Source: an uncultured Victivallales bacterium
GTDB taxonomy: Bacteria; Verrucomicrobiota; Lentisphaeria; Victivallales; UBA1829
Direction of reading: 5' to 3'
NCBI GenBank assembly: GCA_934661375.1
Contig: CAKUJH010000027.1
Coordinates: 1 to 49,038, forward strand
Length of the DNA stretch: 49,038 nucleotides
Shown piece by piece: positions 34,607-43,430 of this stretch; the stretch's first letter is position 1, and every line of letters begins with the position of its first letter. The position numbers were made by a program, and so were the translations under genes. The notes under the pieces are model-generated. The model ran no database searches and was not told the DNA's origin. It worked only from the letters and a program-made list of their open reading frames with translations.

Positions 34607-36325
34607 TCATTTCCGGAACCATTTCGGCATTCCGAGCTTCCGCAGTTCGCTGATCCGGGCGGCATGATTCCGCAGAATCGTTTCCCGCGAAGCAGACAGA
34701 GCCGGGTCGGCATACGGAGTCCCCGCCGTGGAACGCGTTGTTATCAGGAAATCCTTCTCCGGCAGGGGGATCAATCCCGTCTGCGGAGTAAGAGACGCCA
34801 GCAATCCGCCGCGTTTCCGTCCGAACGGTTCGGACATATATACCTGAAACCCATTCTGCAGCAAAGCGCCGCACACCGGATATGCCGAGGAATAAGTGGC
34901 AAGCACCCCCGCCGGTTTCATGATTCTTTTCAGGGTGGCAAGAAAATCGCAGGTCCATAGTTCCGGATTGGCATCAGGGGAAAAGGCATCCAGAAAAACG
35001 GCATCGAAAAGCAAGCGGTCCGGCAGATTTTTCCGGGCGTCGCCATACCGCAGTTCCAGCTGAAACGCGCCGTCGGAAAACTCCGGTGTCCGAATCAGCG
35101 CCCGGATCATTTCCGGTTCGGGATGTCCCGGCAGCATGGCGGCGGCGCGCACCACTGCCGGATCCGATTCCAGCGACACCACCTGCAGTGAACCTTTGCC
35201 CGTTTCCTTCCAGGTGCGGTACAGGGCGGAAACATTGAATCCCATGCCGAACCCGATGTCCAGCACAGTCAGGTTCTCCCCCTGCTCCAGACGCTCCCGT
35301 ATGCGGCAGGGTTCCAGATATTTCCGGTAGGACTCCGTCCCGGCGCCGGCAGTGGAATGAAAATGCTGATGATATCCCGGATGATAAAAAGTGTAGGAAC
35401 CGTCTTCCGTGCGGCAGGCGAATTCAAACGGCGCGGCTTCCTGTTCGCGGTTCTGCTCATAATGCGCCAGAAACATTTCACGGAACTGCCCTTTTTTCAT
35501 CCACCAGCGCGGTTCGATGATTTCGTCGCGGGGCGCATCTGCGCTCAGCCGCATAACCGCCATGGAATTGGGCAGACGCCGCAGAAAAGAAGTCAGCGCG
35601 GCGGCATATTCATATTCATTCATCGGATGAACCAGACCGTCACGCAGCATTTTCGCCATGGGTGTTCCGCGCAGCACCAGCAGATTGTGCATCTTGACCG
35701 CTTCAAACGGCAGAGCGGCAATCCGGTCCGCCGTCTGATTGAAATCATCCTGTGTTTCACCGGGCAGACCGAGAATCAGATGCGCCGCGCAGTGAATGGA
35801 ACGTTCGTGCAGACGCCGCACGGCATTTTCTGTACAGGCGAAATCGTGTCCGCGCCGGATCAGCTGCAAAGTGGCATCATGAGAAGTCTGAACACCCAGC
35901 TCAACCCACAGTTCGTAACGCTCCCGCAGTTCGGACAGATAATCCAGACAGTCCGTCGACAGACAGTCCGGCCGCGTGGCAATGACCAGTACCCTGTAAT
36001 CGCCGGTCGACAAGGCGTCCGAATAAAGCCGCCGCAAATCGGAAACCGGCGCGAATGTGCTGGTGAATGCCTGAAAATACGCCTGATAAGGCCCCTCCGA
36101 ACCATACCGTCCGCGGATATACTCCTTGCCGGCGCGAGCCTGTTCCGCCAGTTCCATGCCGGATACCAGATGACGGGCAAGCGCACCGTTTTCGGCGCAG
36201 TACGCACACGGTCCGGTTCCGTTCCGGCGGTTCGGACAGGAAAGTCCCAGATCAAAGGGAATCCGGTGCAGACGCACACCGTATTTTTCCGCCAGCAGAT
36301 CCCCGAAGAAACGGATGGTTTTCAT
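34607..36325 (-). CDS. Fused YhcC/MnmL-type radical SAM enzyme and MnmC/MnmD-type tRNA methyltransferase
   Basis: A 572-aa two-domain protein. Residues 1-290 are a TIGR01212 (YhcC-like) radical SAM enzyme: GLSCPNRRNGTGPCAYC gives cluster cysteines C30, C40 and C43, then AYFQAFTSTF (82-91), ATRPDCLS, WVELGVQTSHD, IRRGHDFAC and LILGLPGE. Residues 305-530 are a DUF752 methyltransferase as in the N-terminal half of MnmC: LDIGFGMGFN (355-364), VFLDAFSPDANPELWT (443-458), ATYSSA and FGRKRGG (501-507). MnmC/MnmD methylates nm5U at the tRNA wobble position to mnm5U. Radical SAM enzymes of this family have been linked to the preceding removal of carboxymethyl from cmnm5U. The ATG overlaps the rpe stop (ATGA). 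Confidence 0.85.
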   Translation of the reverse strand: MKTIRFFGDLLAEKYGVRLHRIPFDLGLSCPNRRNGTGPCAYCAENGALARHLVSGMELAEQARAGKEYIRGRYGSEGPYQAYFQAFTSTFAPVSDLRRLYSDALSTGDYRVLVIATRPDCLSTDCLDYLSELRERYELWVELGVQTSHDATLQLIRRGHDFACTENAVRRLHERSIHCAAHLILGLPGETQDDFNQTADRIAALPFEAVKMHNLLVLRGTPMAKMLRDGLVHPMNEYEYAAALTSFLRRLPNSMAVMRLSADAPRDEIIEPRWWMKKGQFREMFLAHYEQNREQEAAPFEFACRTEDGSYTFYHPGYHQHFHSTAGAGTESYRKYLEPCRIRERLEQGENLTVLDIGFGMGFNVSALYRTWKETGKGSLQVVSLESDPAVVRAAAMLPGHPEPEMIRALIRTPEFSDGAFQLELRYGDARKNLPDRLLFDAVFLDAFSPDANPELWTCDFLATLKRIMKPAGVLATYSSAYPVCGALLQNGFQVYMSEPFGRKRGGLLASLTPQTGLIPLPEKDFLITTRSTAGTPYADPALSASRETILRNHAARISELRKLGMPKWFRK

Positions 36326-37035
36326 TTCGAAGGCTGATGCGGCAGCAGTTTCTGGGTATCATGCAGACGCTGAATCGCGGCGGCGGCTCCATCCGGAGCG
36401 CGGAAAACAAAAGTACCGGCAACCAGCATATTGGCTCCCGCACTGACCGCCGTGTTGGCAGTGTCATTGCCGATTCCGCCGTCGATTTCAATATGAATGC
36501 GCGGATTGATCCGGTTGGCAAGTTCGCGGAGCTCCACCGTTTTCGGAACGACTTCCGGCATGAAGGACTGTCCGCCGAAGCCGGGTTCGACTGACATCAC
36601 CAGCACCAGATCGACTTTATCCATCAGCATGGCAATTGCGGATGCGGGGGTTTTCGGTTTGACGGAGATTCCGACCGACGCCCCCTGCTCCCGGATGGCG
36701 GCAATGACCGCCAGCGGGTCATCCTGCGATTCCACATGAAAAGTGATATGATCCGCCCCGGCGTCCACGAACGGCTTCACATATTTCAGCGGATTGTCCA
36801 GCATGAGATGTGCATCAAACGGCAGAGAGGAATGTTTACGGATGGAGGCAATCAGCGGCGGTCCCATGGTCAGATTCGGCACGAAATGACCGTCCATCAC
36901 ATCCAGATGCAGCAGATCGGCTCCGGCTTCCTCAATGCGCTGAATTTCCGATGCCAGACAGGAAAAATCAGCGGCAAGCAGGGAAGGTGCCGCCAGAACC
37001 CGGCGGGAATCAAATTCAGAAAGCAGTTTTTTCAT
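36322..37035 (-). CDS. rpe: Ribulose-phosphate 3-epimerase
   Basis: A 237-aa TIM-barrel enzyme interconverting ribulose-5-phosphate and xylulose-5-phosphate. Hallmarks: LAAPSLLAADF, LLHLDVMDGHFVPNLTMGP, FDAHLMLDNP, VLVMSVEPGFGGQSF and IEIDGGIGNDTA. Catalytic aspartates and metal-binding histidines are present in these motifs. It starts 3 bp after the acyltransferase stop and overlaps the fusion gene, so all three are co-transcribed. Confidence 0.96.
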   Translation of the reverse strand: MKKLLSEFDSRRVLAAPSLLAADFSCLASEIQRIEEAGADLLHLDVMDGHFVPNLTMGPPLIASIRKHSSLPFDAHLMLDNPLKYVKPFVDAGADHITFHVESQDDPLAVIAAIREQGASVGISVKPKTPASAIAMLMDKVDLVLVMSVEPGFGGQSFMPEVVPKTVELRELANRINPRIHIEIDGGIGNDTANTAVSAGANMLVAGTFVFRAPDGAAAAIQRLHDTQKLLPHQPSK

Positions 37036-37038
37036 GGG

Positions 37039-37989
37039 TCAAACCTCCTTTTTCGGGGTGTTCCGGTTGCAGTCCAGCCAGCGGCGGTGCGGCCACAGCC
37101 ATTGCTCCGGATATTCTTTCAGCGTCTCGGTAATCAGATCCGTATACAGCTGCGTCATGGTCTGAATATCTTTGTCCTTGTCTCCGGTAGGCGTATACAT
37201 CACCGGCCCGTTCAGCACCATTTTGAAATGGAACTGGTTGTCTTTGCGGATCAGCACCACGCAGGTGATGGGGACCTGGGTTTTCAAGCCCAGCAGAGCG
37301 GGGGTCATGTGCGCCCGCGCCGGATGTCCCAGAAAATCCACGACCACACCTTCCGAATGGGATGCGTGCTGATCCGCCACAATGGCAATGGATTTTCCGC
37401 CCAGCAGAGCTTTCAGCAAAGGCCGCAGACCGTTTTCCTTGGACACCGTGGTATGGTTGAAAACCGCACGGTGTGAATAGAAGAAATTGCCAATCAGTTC
37501 ATTTTCCAGCGGACGCATGATCGAACAGAGCGGAATGCCGGAAAGCAGAGAATAGGCACTGCCCGCCAGTTCCCAGTTGCCGATATGCCCGGTTGCCAGA
37601 ATCGACGGCTGGGAATGCGGCGGATTGAAAAAGCGTTCCCGGGCTGCGGGATCCATCCGGTCGTCCACTTCATAGTATTCATGAAAATTTTCCGCGGTAA
37701 CCAGCTGCGGAGCTTTCACGATCTCCATGAAAACTTTTATCATATGCTGAAAACTTGCCTTCGCCAGCTTCATCGCCTCCGGACGGCTGGTGCGCAATCC
37801 GCTGTGCAGCACATGCTGCACGGCGCGGTTGCGGTGTTTGCGGTCAACCAGAAAAATCAGGGCGCCGATCCGGTCCGCCAGGGCATAACATTGTTTTACG
37901 CTGAGTTTCTCAATCAAACGCACTCCCAGCATCAGGAAGGCAAATTCTATTTTTTTAACCCACATGGGCTTGTGTTTTTTTTCCGACAT
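37039..37989 (-). CDS. Lipid A lauroyl/myristoyl acyltransferase-like (LpxL/HtrB family)
   Basis: A 316-aa inner-membrane acyltransferase that adds secondary acyl chains to lipid A. The HX4E catalytic motif is ATGHIGNWELAG (about residue 130). IVADQHASHSEGVVVDFLGHPA (about 205-226) and YPEQWLWPHRRWL near the C-terminus are family hallmarks; there is one N-terminal hydrophobic segment. The start MSEKKHKPMWVKK at 37989 has GGAGAGAG just upstream; an open frame to 38124 extends into the divergent promoter region and is not used. Together with the LpxH-like enzyme it indicates lipid A production. The acyl specificity is unknown. Confidence 0.88.
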   Translation of the reverse strand: MSEKKHKPMWVKKIEFAFLMLGVRLIEKLSVKQCYALADRIGALIFLVDRKHRNRAVQHVLHSGLRTSRPEAMKLAKASFQHMIKVFMEIVKAPQLVTAENFHEYYEVDDRMDPAARERFFNPPHSQPSILATGHIGNWELAGSAYSLLSGIPLCSIMRPLENELIGNFFYSHRAVFNHTTVSKENGLRPLLKALLGGKSIAIVADQHASHSEGVVVDFLGHPARAHMTPALLGLKTQVPITCVVLIRKDNQFHFKMVLNGPVMYTPTGDKDKDIQTMTQLYTDLITETLKEYPEQWLWPHRRWLDCNRNTPKKEV

Positions 37990-38109
37990 GACTCTCTCCA
38001 TGTAATGAATTAAACATTTATCAGCTTGAAAATATAAACCGTCCGGACGTTTTTTCCAGTAAAAAAAGAATTTTCCGGGTATTTTTGCCGTTTTTTTTCT
38101 TTTATTGAC

Positions 38110-38138
38110 TTGATTGTCCGGCAAAATGCCCCTATATT
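38110..38138 (+). promoter_or_regulatory. Promoter of the FAD reductase-mutL operon
   Basis: TTGATT (38110) and TATATT (38133) are separated by 17 bp; the start would be near 38145. A palindromic Fur-like box follows at once. Confidence 0.65.
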
Positions 38139-38151
38139 TTCAGAAAGGCAA

Positions 38152-38166
38152 TGAGAATGAATCTCA
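38152..38166. promoter_or_regulatory. Fur/PerR-like 7-1-7 box
   Basis: TGAGAATGAATCTCA is a 7-1-7 inverted repeat with one mismatched pair, and it matches the Fur-type consensus TGATAATNATTATCA at 11 of 14 fixed positions. It lies a few bases after the predicted start of the operon, where binding would block transcription. Confidence 0.5.
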
Positions 38167-38185
38167 ACCAGATCGGAGGTCGCGT

Positions 38186-39196
38186 ATGAAATATATCATT
38201 CTGGGTGCGGGACAAGCCGGCTTCATGACGGCAAAAACGATTCGGGAGAACGACGCCGAATCGGATATTTTTGTCTTCGATACAGAAAAATGCGGACTGT
38301 ATTCCAAAGTGCGTCTCCCTGAATTCGTGGCTGGCACAATCCCGGAAGGGAAGCTCATGCTGGCAAACGAGGAGGCGTTCCACGCCTTGAACATCCAGAC
38401 CTTCTTCGGAACGCAGGTCAGCCTCATTCACCGCAATGTGCATCAGATTCAAATCGAAGGCGGACAGCTTTTCCCGTATGACAAACTCATTCTGGCAACC
38501 GGTGCCGACGCCTTCATCCCGCAGGTCAATGACCTGGACCTGGTCCGTTATTTCAAATTGAGAACGCTGAATGATGCAAAACGGATCATCGAAACAGCCG
38601 AAACAGGACATAAAAAAGTTCTGATTGTCGGAGGCGGACTGCTCGGACTGGAAGCGGCCTGGGCATTGACGCAGCGAGGCTGCGATGCAACCGTCGCCGA
38701 ATTTATGGACCGGCTTCTGCCGAAACAGCTGAACGGAAAACAATCCGCCGTTCTGCAGGAAAAACTTTCCGGCATGGGAATGAAATTCAAGCTGAACACT
38801 TCATTGAATTCCGTTGAAAAAGTCAATGACGGCACCATCCGCGCGGTGTTCAATGACGGCTTTGCCATGGAATGCTCGCTGCTGCTGTTTGCCGCCGGAA
38901 TCCGCGCCAGAACGGATCTGGCGAAAAAAGCAAAACTGGAAGTCGGACGCGCCATTCAGGTCAATCACCGGCTTCAGACCTCCGATCCGGATATTTTTGC
39001 GGCGGGCGACTGTGCGGAAATCGACGGTATCACCCCTGGTTTGTGGATGGCTGCCAGAGATCAGGGTATCGCGCTGGGCGAAATTCTCACCGGCAAACGG
39101 AATCATTTCGATCCGCCGGCTTATTCTCCCGCTCTGAAAATCGCCGGACTGCCGGTGAAGGATATCTGCGGAACAACCGGAGACACGTCTGCATGA
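38186..39196 (+). CDS. FAD-dependent pyridine nucleotide-disulphide-type reductase (NADH:rubredoxin reductase-like)
   Basis: A 336-aa flavoprotein with an FAD-binding start YIILGAGQAGFMTAKTIRE, LILATGADAFIP, an NAD(P)-binding motif VLIVGGGLLGLEAAWAL (about residue 150) and DIFAAGDCAEI (about 272), the arrangement of NorW, rubredoxin and nitrite reductase-type enzymes. It has no redox CxxC, so it probably passes electrons to a small carrier. Length is slightly below the 380-aa norm, with a reduced C-terminal domain. ATG 38186 has GGAGGT. It leads a five-gene operon with overlapping stops and starts; the Fur-like box suggests iron or peroxide control. Confidence 0.82.
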   Translation: MKYIILGAGQAGFMTAKTIRENDAESDIFVFDTEKCGLYSKVRLPEFVAGTIPEGKLMLANEEAFHALNIQTFFGTQVSLIHRNVHQIQIEGGQLFPYDKLILATGADAFIPQVNDLDLVRYFKLRTLNDAKRIIETAETGHKKVLIVGGGLLGLEAAWALTQRGCDATVAEFMDRLLPKQLNGKQSAVLQEKLSGMGMKFKLNTSLNSVEKVNDGTIRAVFNDGFAMECSLLLFAAGIRARTDLAKKAKLEVGRAIQVNHRLQTSDPDIFAAGDCAEIDGITPGLWMAARDQGIALGEILTGKRNHFDPPAYSPALKIAGLPVKDICGTTGDTSA

Positions 39197-39726
39197 AAAA
39201 ACGTTCCGGCGGTAAAGTGTCCGCGCCCGTTGATCTGCTCACAGCCTGGAAAAACTCCGGAAATGTGAAAAAAACGGCTGTACGTCTCGGTGCTCCCCGC
39301 AAAAATAAAAAACAGAATACGCCGTTCCGTTCCGGCACGGTCCCCTACATGTTCGACGAAAACGGCAGGCTCTGGATTCTGCTGGTTACTCCGGCGGGCG
39401 GCGGACGCTGGATCTTCCCGAAAGGAAATCTGGAAAAGAATATGAGCAGCCGGGAATCCGCTGTCAAAGAAGCCTATGAAGAAGCGGGCGTACGCGGCAA
39501 ATGCGCGGATTTTCTGCTGGGCGTTCAGCGTTTTGCGGGAAAACAGTTCGTGGAATTTTATCCGCTCAAAATCTGCGGTATTCTGGAAAAATGGGAAGAA
39601 GCCGGACGGCGTTCCCGTCTGTTTTTCACCCTGCCGGACGCCAGAAAAGAATTGAAAGACCCCGAAGCGGCCGCCATTCTCGACCGTCTGCAGGAATATT
39701 TGAAGGAACAGGAAAACAACGGCTGA
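39193..39726 (+). CDS. Nudix hydrolase
   Basis: A 177-aa protein with a Nudix fold. The box is FPKGNLEKNMSSRESAVKEAYEEAGV, in which the first conserved Glu is replaced by Met and the REU arginine by Lys, while the metal-binding EAYEEAG glutamates remain. GGRWIFPKG resembles the diphosphoinositol-polyphosphate/diadenosine-polyphosphate hydrolase branch. The first 45 residues are Lys/Arg-rich (KNKKQNTPFRSG) and unrelated. The ATG overlaps the previous stop (ATGA). Role may be sanitation of damaged nucleotides or dinucleoside polyphosphates, in keeping with MutL downstream, but this is inference. Confidence 0.82.
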   Translation: MKKRSGGKVSAPVDLLTAWKNSGNVKKTAVRLGAPRKNKKQNTPFRSGTVPYMFDENGRLWILLVTPAGGGRWIFPKGNLEKNMSSRESAVKEAYEEAGVRGKCADFLLGVQRFAGKQFVEFYPLKICGILEKWEEAGRRSRLFFTLPDARKELKDPEAAAILDRLQEYLKEQENNG

Positions 39727-39730
39727 AAAA

Positions 39731-40741
39731 ATGGCTCTGCTGGAAGTAAAAAATCTGAATGTGGCATTTCAATCCGAAGGCAGACTGCTGCCGGCGGTAT
39801 CGGATGTGTCGTTTACGGTTGAACCCGGAGAAATTCTCGCGCTGGTGGGCGAAAGCGGCTGCGGAAAAAGCATCACCTGCATGACGCTTGCCAAACTGCT
39901 CCCGGAAGCGGCGCGCATCCTCGGCGGGGAAGTCCGGCTGCACACCCGTTCCGGCGAAAGTGTCGATGTGATGAAACTGCACGGACGCGCCCTGCGGAAA
40001 GTCCGCGGAGGGGAATTTGCCTATATTTTTCAGGAACCGTCGGTCTCCCTGAATCCGGTTTTCCGGGTCGGGGAACAGATTGCCGAAGCACTGGAACTGC
40101 ACCGTCCGGATGTAACGGAACCCTGGAATGAAGCCATTGAACTGCTCCGGAAAGTCGGCATATCCGATCCCGCCGCACGGGTGCGCCTTTATCCGCATGA
40201 AATGTCCGGCGGTATGCAGCAGCGCGTCATGATCGCCATGGCCATCGCCAGCCGTCCCGCCCTGCTCGTCGCCGATGAACCGACTACCGCGCTGGACGTA
40301 ACCATTCAGGCGCAGATTCTGGATCTCCTGCTGGAACTCCGCAGAAACCTTGGCACGTCCATGATCCTGGTTACCCACAATCTCGGCATCGTCTCGGAAA
40401 CCGCCGACCGGGTCGCGGTCATGTACGCCGGACGCGTGGTCGAAACCGGTCCGGTGCGCAGCATCATCGACACCCCGGAACATCCGTACACTGCGGCTCT
40501 GTTGGCAGCGGTTCCTGTTCTCGGCGAAGAAAACGGACGGCTTTCCACCATCCCCGGCTCCGTTCCGCTCCCCGCAGAATATCCGCCCGGATGCCGGTTC
40601 TGCACTCGATGCAGTCTCTGCCGCCGGTTGTCCCGGGAACAGCAGGAACGCTGCCGCAATGAAGTGCCTGCCATGCGGCAGTCTGCACCCGGTCATTTCT
40701 GTGCCTGCCACTGGAATCATCTGTCGGAGCTGAAATCATGA
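39731..40741 (+). CDS. Oligopeptide/dipeptide ABC transporter ATPase (OppD/DppD type)
   Basis: A 336-aa ATPase with Walker A VGESGCGKS (about residue 39), Q-loop IFQEPSVSLNPVFRVGEQ, signature MSGGMQQR, Walker B LLVADEPTTALD, and the peptide-transporter C-terminal region (HPYTAALLAAVP, GCRFCTRCSLC) with conserved cysteines that bind an iron-sulfur cluster in some homologues. No permease, second ATPase or binding protein is adjacent, so it is an orphan or serves a transporter encoded elsewhere. Starts 4 bp after the Nudix stop; its own stop overlaps the TPR gene. Confidence 0.88.
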   Translation: MALLEVKNLNVAFQSEGRLLPAVSDVSFTVEPGEILALVGESGCGKSITCMTLAKLLPEAARILGGEVRLHTRSGESVDVMKLHGRALRKVRGGEFAYIFQEPSVSLNPVFRVGEQIAEALELHRPDVTEPWNEAIELLRKVGISDPAARVRLYPHEMSGGMQQRVMIAMAIASRPALLVADEPTTALDVTIQAQILDLLLELRRNLGTSMILVTHNLGIVSETADRVAVMYAGRVVETGPVRSIIDTPEHPYTAALLAAVPVLGEENGRLSTIPGSVPLPAEYPPGCRFCTRCSLCRRLSREQQERCRNEVPAMRQSAPGHFCACHWNHLSELKS

Positions 40742-41499
40742 AGACGGAACAGCCTTTGACCAGACAGCTCGCGCCGCTGATTTTTTTCATTGTCCTGATT
40801 ATTGTCCTGACTCTGATCATCCGCGGCTGCCGCGTCTCTCAGCAGGAATACCGCCGGGCGGCAAACTGGACCATGCGGCTCAGTCCGTTCCGGAACGAAT
40901 CCAGACAGACCGATCCAGATGATGCCGCCATGCTGCACATTCCCGACATTGAAACGGCTTTGTCCGTGGCTTCGCGCGACTGTGAAAACGGACGTTTCGC
41001 CCGTGCGGAAGACCAGCTGCGCACCGCTCTGCTCTTTTATCCGGACAACCGCGCACTGCTTTCCATGCTGGGTACCGCTTTGTACCTGCAGCAGAAATAT
41101 CAGCCCGCGGAAGCGATTTTCCGCCGCCTGACGGCTCTCAATCCGGATGACACATCCGCATACAACAATCTGGGTGCCGCCCTTGCCGGACAGAAAAAAT
41201 ACAAGGAAGCTCTTGCCAGTGCCAGAAAAGTATATGACAAGGAACCGGACTCCGCAGCCGCAGCCATCAATCTGGCAGGCATGTATTCCCTCGACGGAAA
41301 AACTGCGGAAGCTCTGGAATATTTCAAGCTGGCGTATGCCAAACTGGGCGAAAACATCCTGCCGTTTTCCTTCAGTTCCAATTTTGACAACATCCGGCAG
41401 GAGAAAACGTTTCAGGACATCGTCCGGAAAGCGGAGGCCAAACGCCGCAGGCTGAATGCCGCGCCGCAGGGTTCTCCGGAACAGGGAAACACGCCATGA
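40738..41499 (+). CDS. Membrane-anchored TPR-repeat protein
   Basis: A 253-aa protein with one N-terminal membrane helix (LIFFIVLIIVLTLII, residues 15-29), then about four tetratricopeptide repeats (residues 75-205), e.g. YQPAEAIFRRLTALNPDDTSAYNNLGAALAGQ. The orientation predicts a periplasmic repeat domain. Such proteins act as scaffolds in envelope assembly. Its ATG overlaps the OppD-type stop and its stop overlaps mutL (both ATGA), so it is translationally coupled, although a role in repair is not evident. Confidence 0.8.
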   Translation: MKTEQPLTRQLAPLIFFIVLIIVLTLIIRGCRVSQQEYRRAANWTMRLSPFRNESRQTDPDDAAMLHIPDIETALSVASRDCENGRFARAEDQLRTALLFYPDNRALLSMLGTALYLQQKYQPAEAIFRRLTALNPDDTSAYNNLGAALAGQKKYKEALASARKVYDKEPDSAAAAINLAGMYSLDGKTAEALEYFKLAYAKLGENILPFSFSSNFDNIRQEKTFQDIVRKAEAKRRRLNAAPQGSPEQGNTP

Positions 41500-43430
41500 G
41501 CCGCATCAATCTGCTCCCCGAACATATCTACAACAAAATTGCCGCAGGCGAAGTCGTCGAACGGCCGGCATCCGTTCTCAAGGAACTGCTGGAAAATTCG
41601 CTCGACGCCCACTCCACCAAAATTTCCGTGAACATCCAGAAAGCCGGGTCCGACATGATCGCGGTCATCGACAACGGAGACGGCATGGATCAGGATGACG
41701 CGCTGCTCTGTTTCGAAGCTCACGCCACCAGCAAGATTTCGACGGAAGCCGACCTGTTCGCCATTACGACCATGGGATTCCGCGGAGAAGCCCTCCCCAG
41801 CATTGCTTCCGTTTCCAAAATCACCCTCCGCACCAGAAGGAAAGAACAGCCGGAAGGATGTGAAGTCGTCATTCATGGCGGCAAAATGATTTCGGACAAA
41901 CCGGCAGGCTGTGCGCCGGGTCCGGAACTCATTGTCCGGGATCTCTTTTTCAATACTCCCGCCCGGAAAAAATTTCTCCGCAGCCGCGCCACAGAAGAAC
42001 ATCACATCGAAGAAATGATGACAGCTCTGGCGCTGGCGCATCCGGATATTGCGTTCGAACTCAAAGTCGACAACCGGACTTTCATGTCCAGTCCCGCCGC
42101 GCAGGATTTGATGCCGCGCATCCGGGAACTGTTCGGACGGGACTACGCGGATGCCATGATTCCGCTGTCCGCAGCCGAACACGGCATAGAAATTTCCGGA
42201 TACATCGCCCGTCGTTCCTGCACCCGTCCGACACGTGCGGAACAGCGGCTGTTTGTCAACGGACGGCCGGTGGAATCCCAGGGAATTTACCGCGCCATCC
42301 GGGAAGGATGCGGACCGGTACTCGACCGGGGCCGCTATCAGCCGTGCATTCTGTTCATCAAACTGGATCCTGCGCTGGTGGACGTCAATGTGCATCCAGC
42401 CAAACGTGAAGTGCGTTTCTCGCGGGAATTTGAAGTCATTGCGGCAGTGCGCATGGCGGTTGCCGAAGCCTTGCGGCAATCCGACAGTTCATCCATTCTG
42501 TCCATGGGCAAAGTTTCGGTTTTCGAGCAGGAAACCGTTTCCCGGCAGGAACAGCCCCTGGCAGAAGAAAAAATGTTCTCACCGGAAGCAGTCTCCCCTG
42601 CTCCCTTCCCTGAAATGAACCAGGCGCAGCCGCAGGAAGACCATATGCCGCAGACTGTTCCGGAAAATATACCTCCGGAGGAAATGCCGGTCACGGAAGA
42701 CTTTTCCGTGATTGACGCCGTTCTCAAATCGGCTTTTCTGGATTACACGCCGCGCAGTCTGATGCCGGAACTGCAGAAGGCTTTGGAACTGCCCGGTTTT
42801 GAAAAGGCGGCGGCTCCGCAGCCCGCACCGGTTTCGTCCCCGTCTGCCGAAAAAACAGAAAACAAACTGGGACTCCGCATCATCGGCATTCTGAACAATA
42901 CTTACATTATCGCAGAAAAATCCGACGGACTTATCCTGATTGACCAGCACGCCGCCCATGAACGGGTTCTCTTTGAAAAAATTCTGAAAGGTGTGGACGG
43001 CACACTTTCCCAGCGTCTGCTGATTCCCGTAACGCTGGAACTTTCCCGTTCCGAAATTGCCTTCATCCGCAAAAATTCGTCTCTGTTGGAAAAACTCGGA
43101 TTCGAAGCGGAGCCGTTCGGCGCAAACACGGTCAAACTCAATGCCATTCCCGCGGCTCTTTCGCAGGAAAGTTCCGGAAGCATGTTCAAAGACATGCTGT
43201 CCAATCTGGCGGAAAGCGGCACTCCGGGAAACCGTATTGATTATGAACAGATCGCCATGTGCGCCTGCAAGGCGGCAGTCAAAGCCAACGATGTTCTCAC
43301 CATGGGCGAAGCTCTTGCTCTGCTGAAACAGCTCTCCTACTGCGATCTGCCGTTTGCCTGTCCGCACGGGCGCCCCACCATTCTGAACATTTCCATGAAT
43401 GAAATCGAACGCCGGTTCGGACGCAAATAA
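41496..43430 (+). CDS. mutL: DNA mismatch repair protein MutL
   Basis: A 644-aa protein. The N-terminal GHKL ATPase has INLLPEHIYNKIAAGEVVERPASVLKE, DNGDGM, HATSKI and TMGFRGEALPSIASVS, then LFVNGRP and DVNVHPAKREVRFS. A variable linker spans about residues 340-455. The C-terminal domain carries the endonuclease motif DQHAAHERVLFE starting at residue 483, plus ACKAAVKAND and CPHGRPT, so this MutL probably nicks DNA itself, as in bacteria without MutH. Last gene of the Fur-box operon. Its stop codon abuts the stop of the convergent next gene with no base between. Confidence 0.97.
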   Translation: MSRINLLPEHIYNKIAAGEVVERPASVLKELLENSLDAHSTKISVNIQKAGSDMIAVIDNGDGMDQDDALLCFEAHATSKISTEADLFAITTMGFRGEALPSIASVSKITLRTRRKEQPEGCEVVIHGGKMISDKPAGCAPGPELIVRDLFFNTPARKKFLRSRATEEHHIEEMMTALALAHPDIAFELKVDNRTFMSSPAAQDLMPRIRELFGRDYADAMIPLSAAEHGIEISGYIARRSCTRPTRAEQRLFVNGRPVESQGIYRAIREGCGPVLDRGRYQPCILFIKLDPALVDVNVHPAKREVRFSREFEVIAAVRMAVAEALRQSDSSSILSMGKVSVFEQETVSRQEQPLAEEKMFSPEAVSPAPFPEMNQAQPQEDHMPQTVPENIPPEEMPVTEDFSVIDAVLKSAFLDYTPRSLMPELQKALELPGFEKAAAPQPAPVSSPSAEKTENKLGLRIIGILNNTYIIAEKSDGLILIDQHAAHERVLFEKILKGVDGTLSQRLLIPVTLELSRSEIAFIRKNSSLLEKLGFEAEPFGANTVKLNAIPAALSQESSGSMFKDMLSNLAESGTPGNRIDYEQIAMCACKAAVKANDVLTMGEALALLKQLSYCDLPFACPHGRPTILNISMNEIERRFGRK

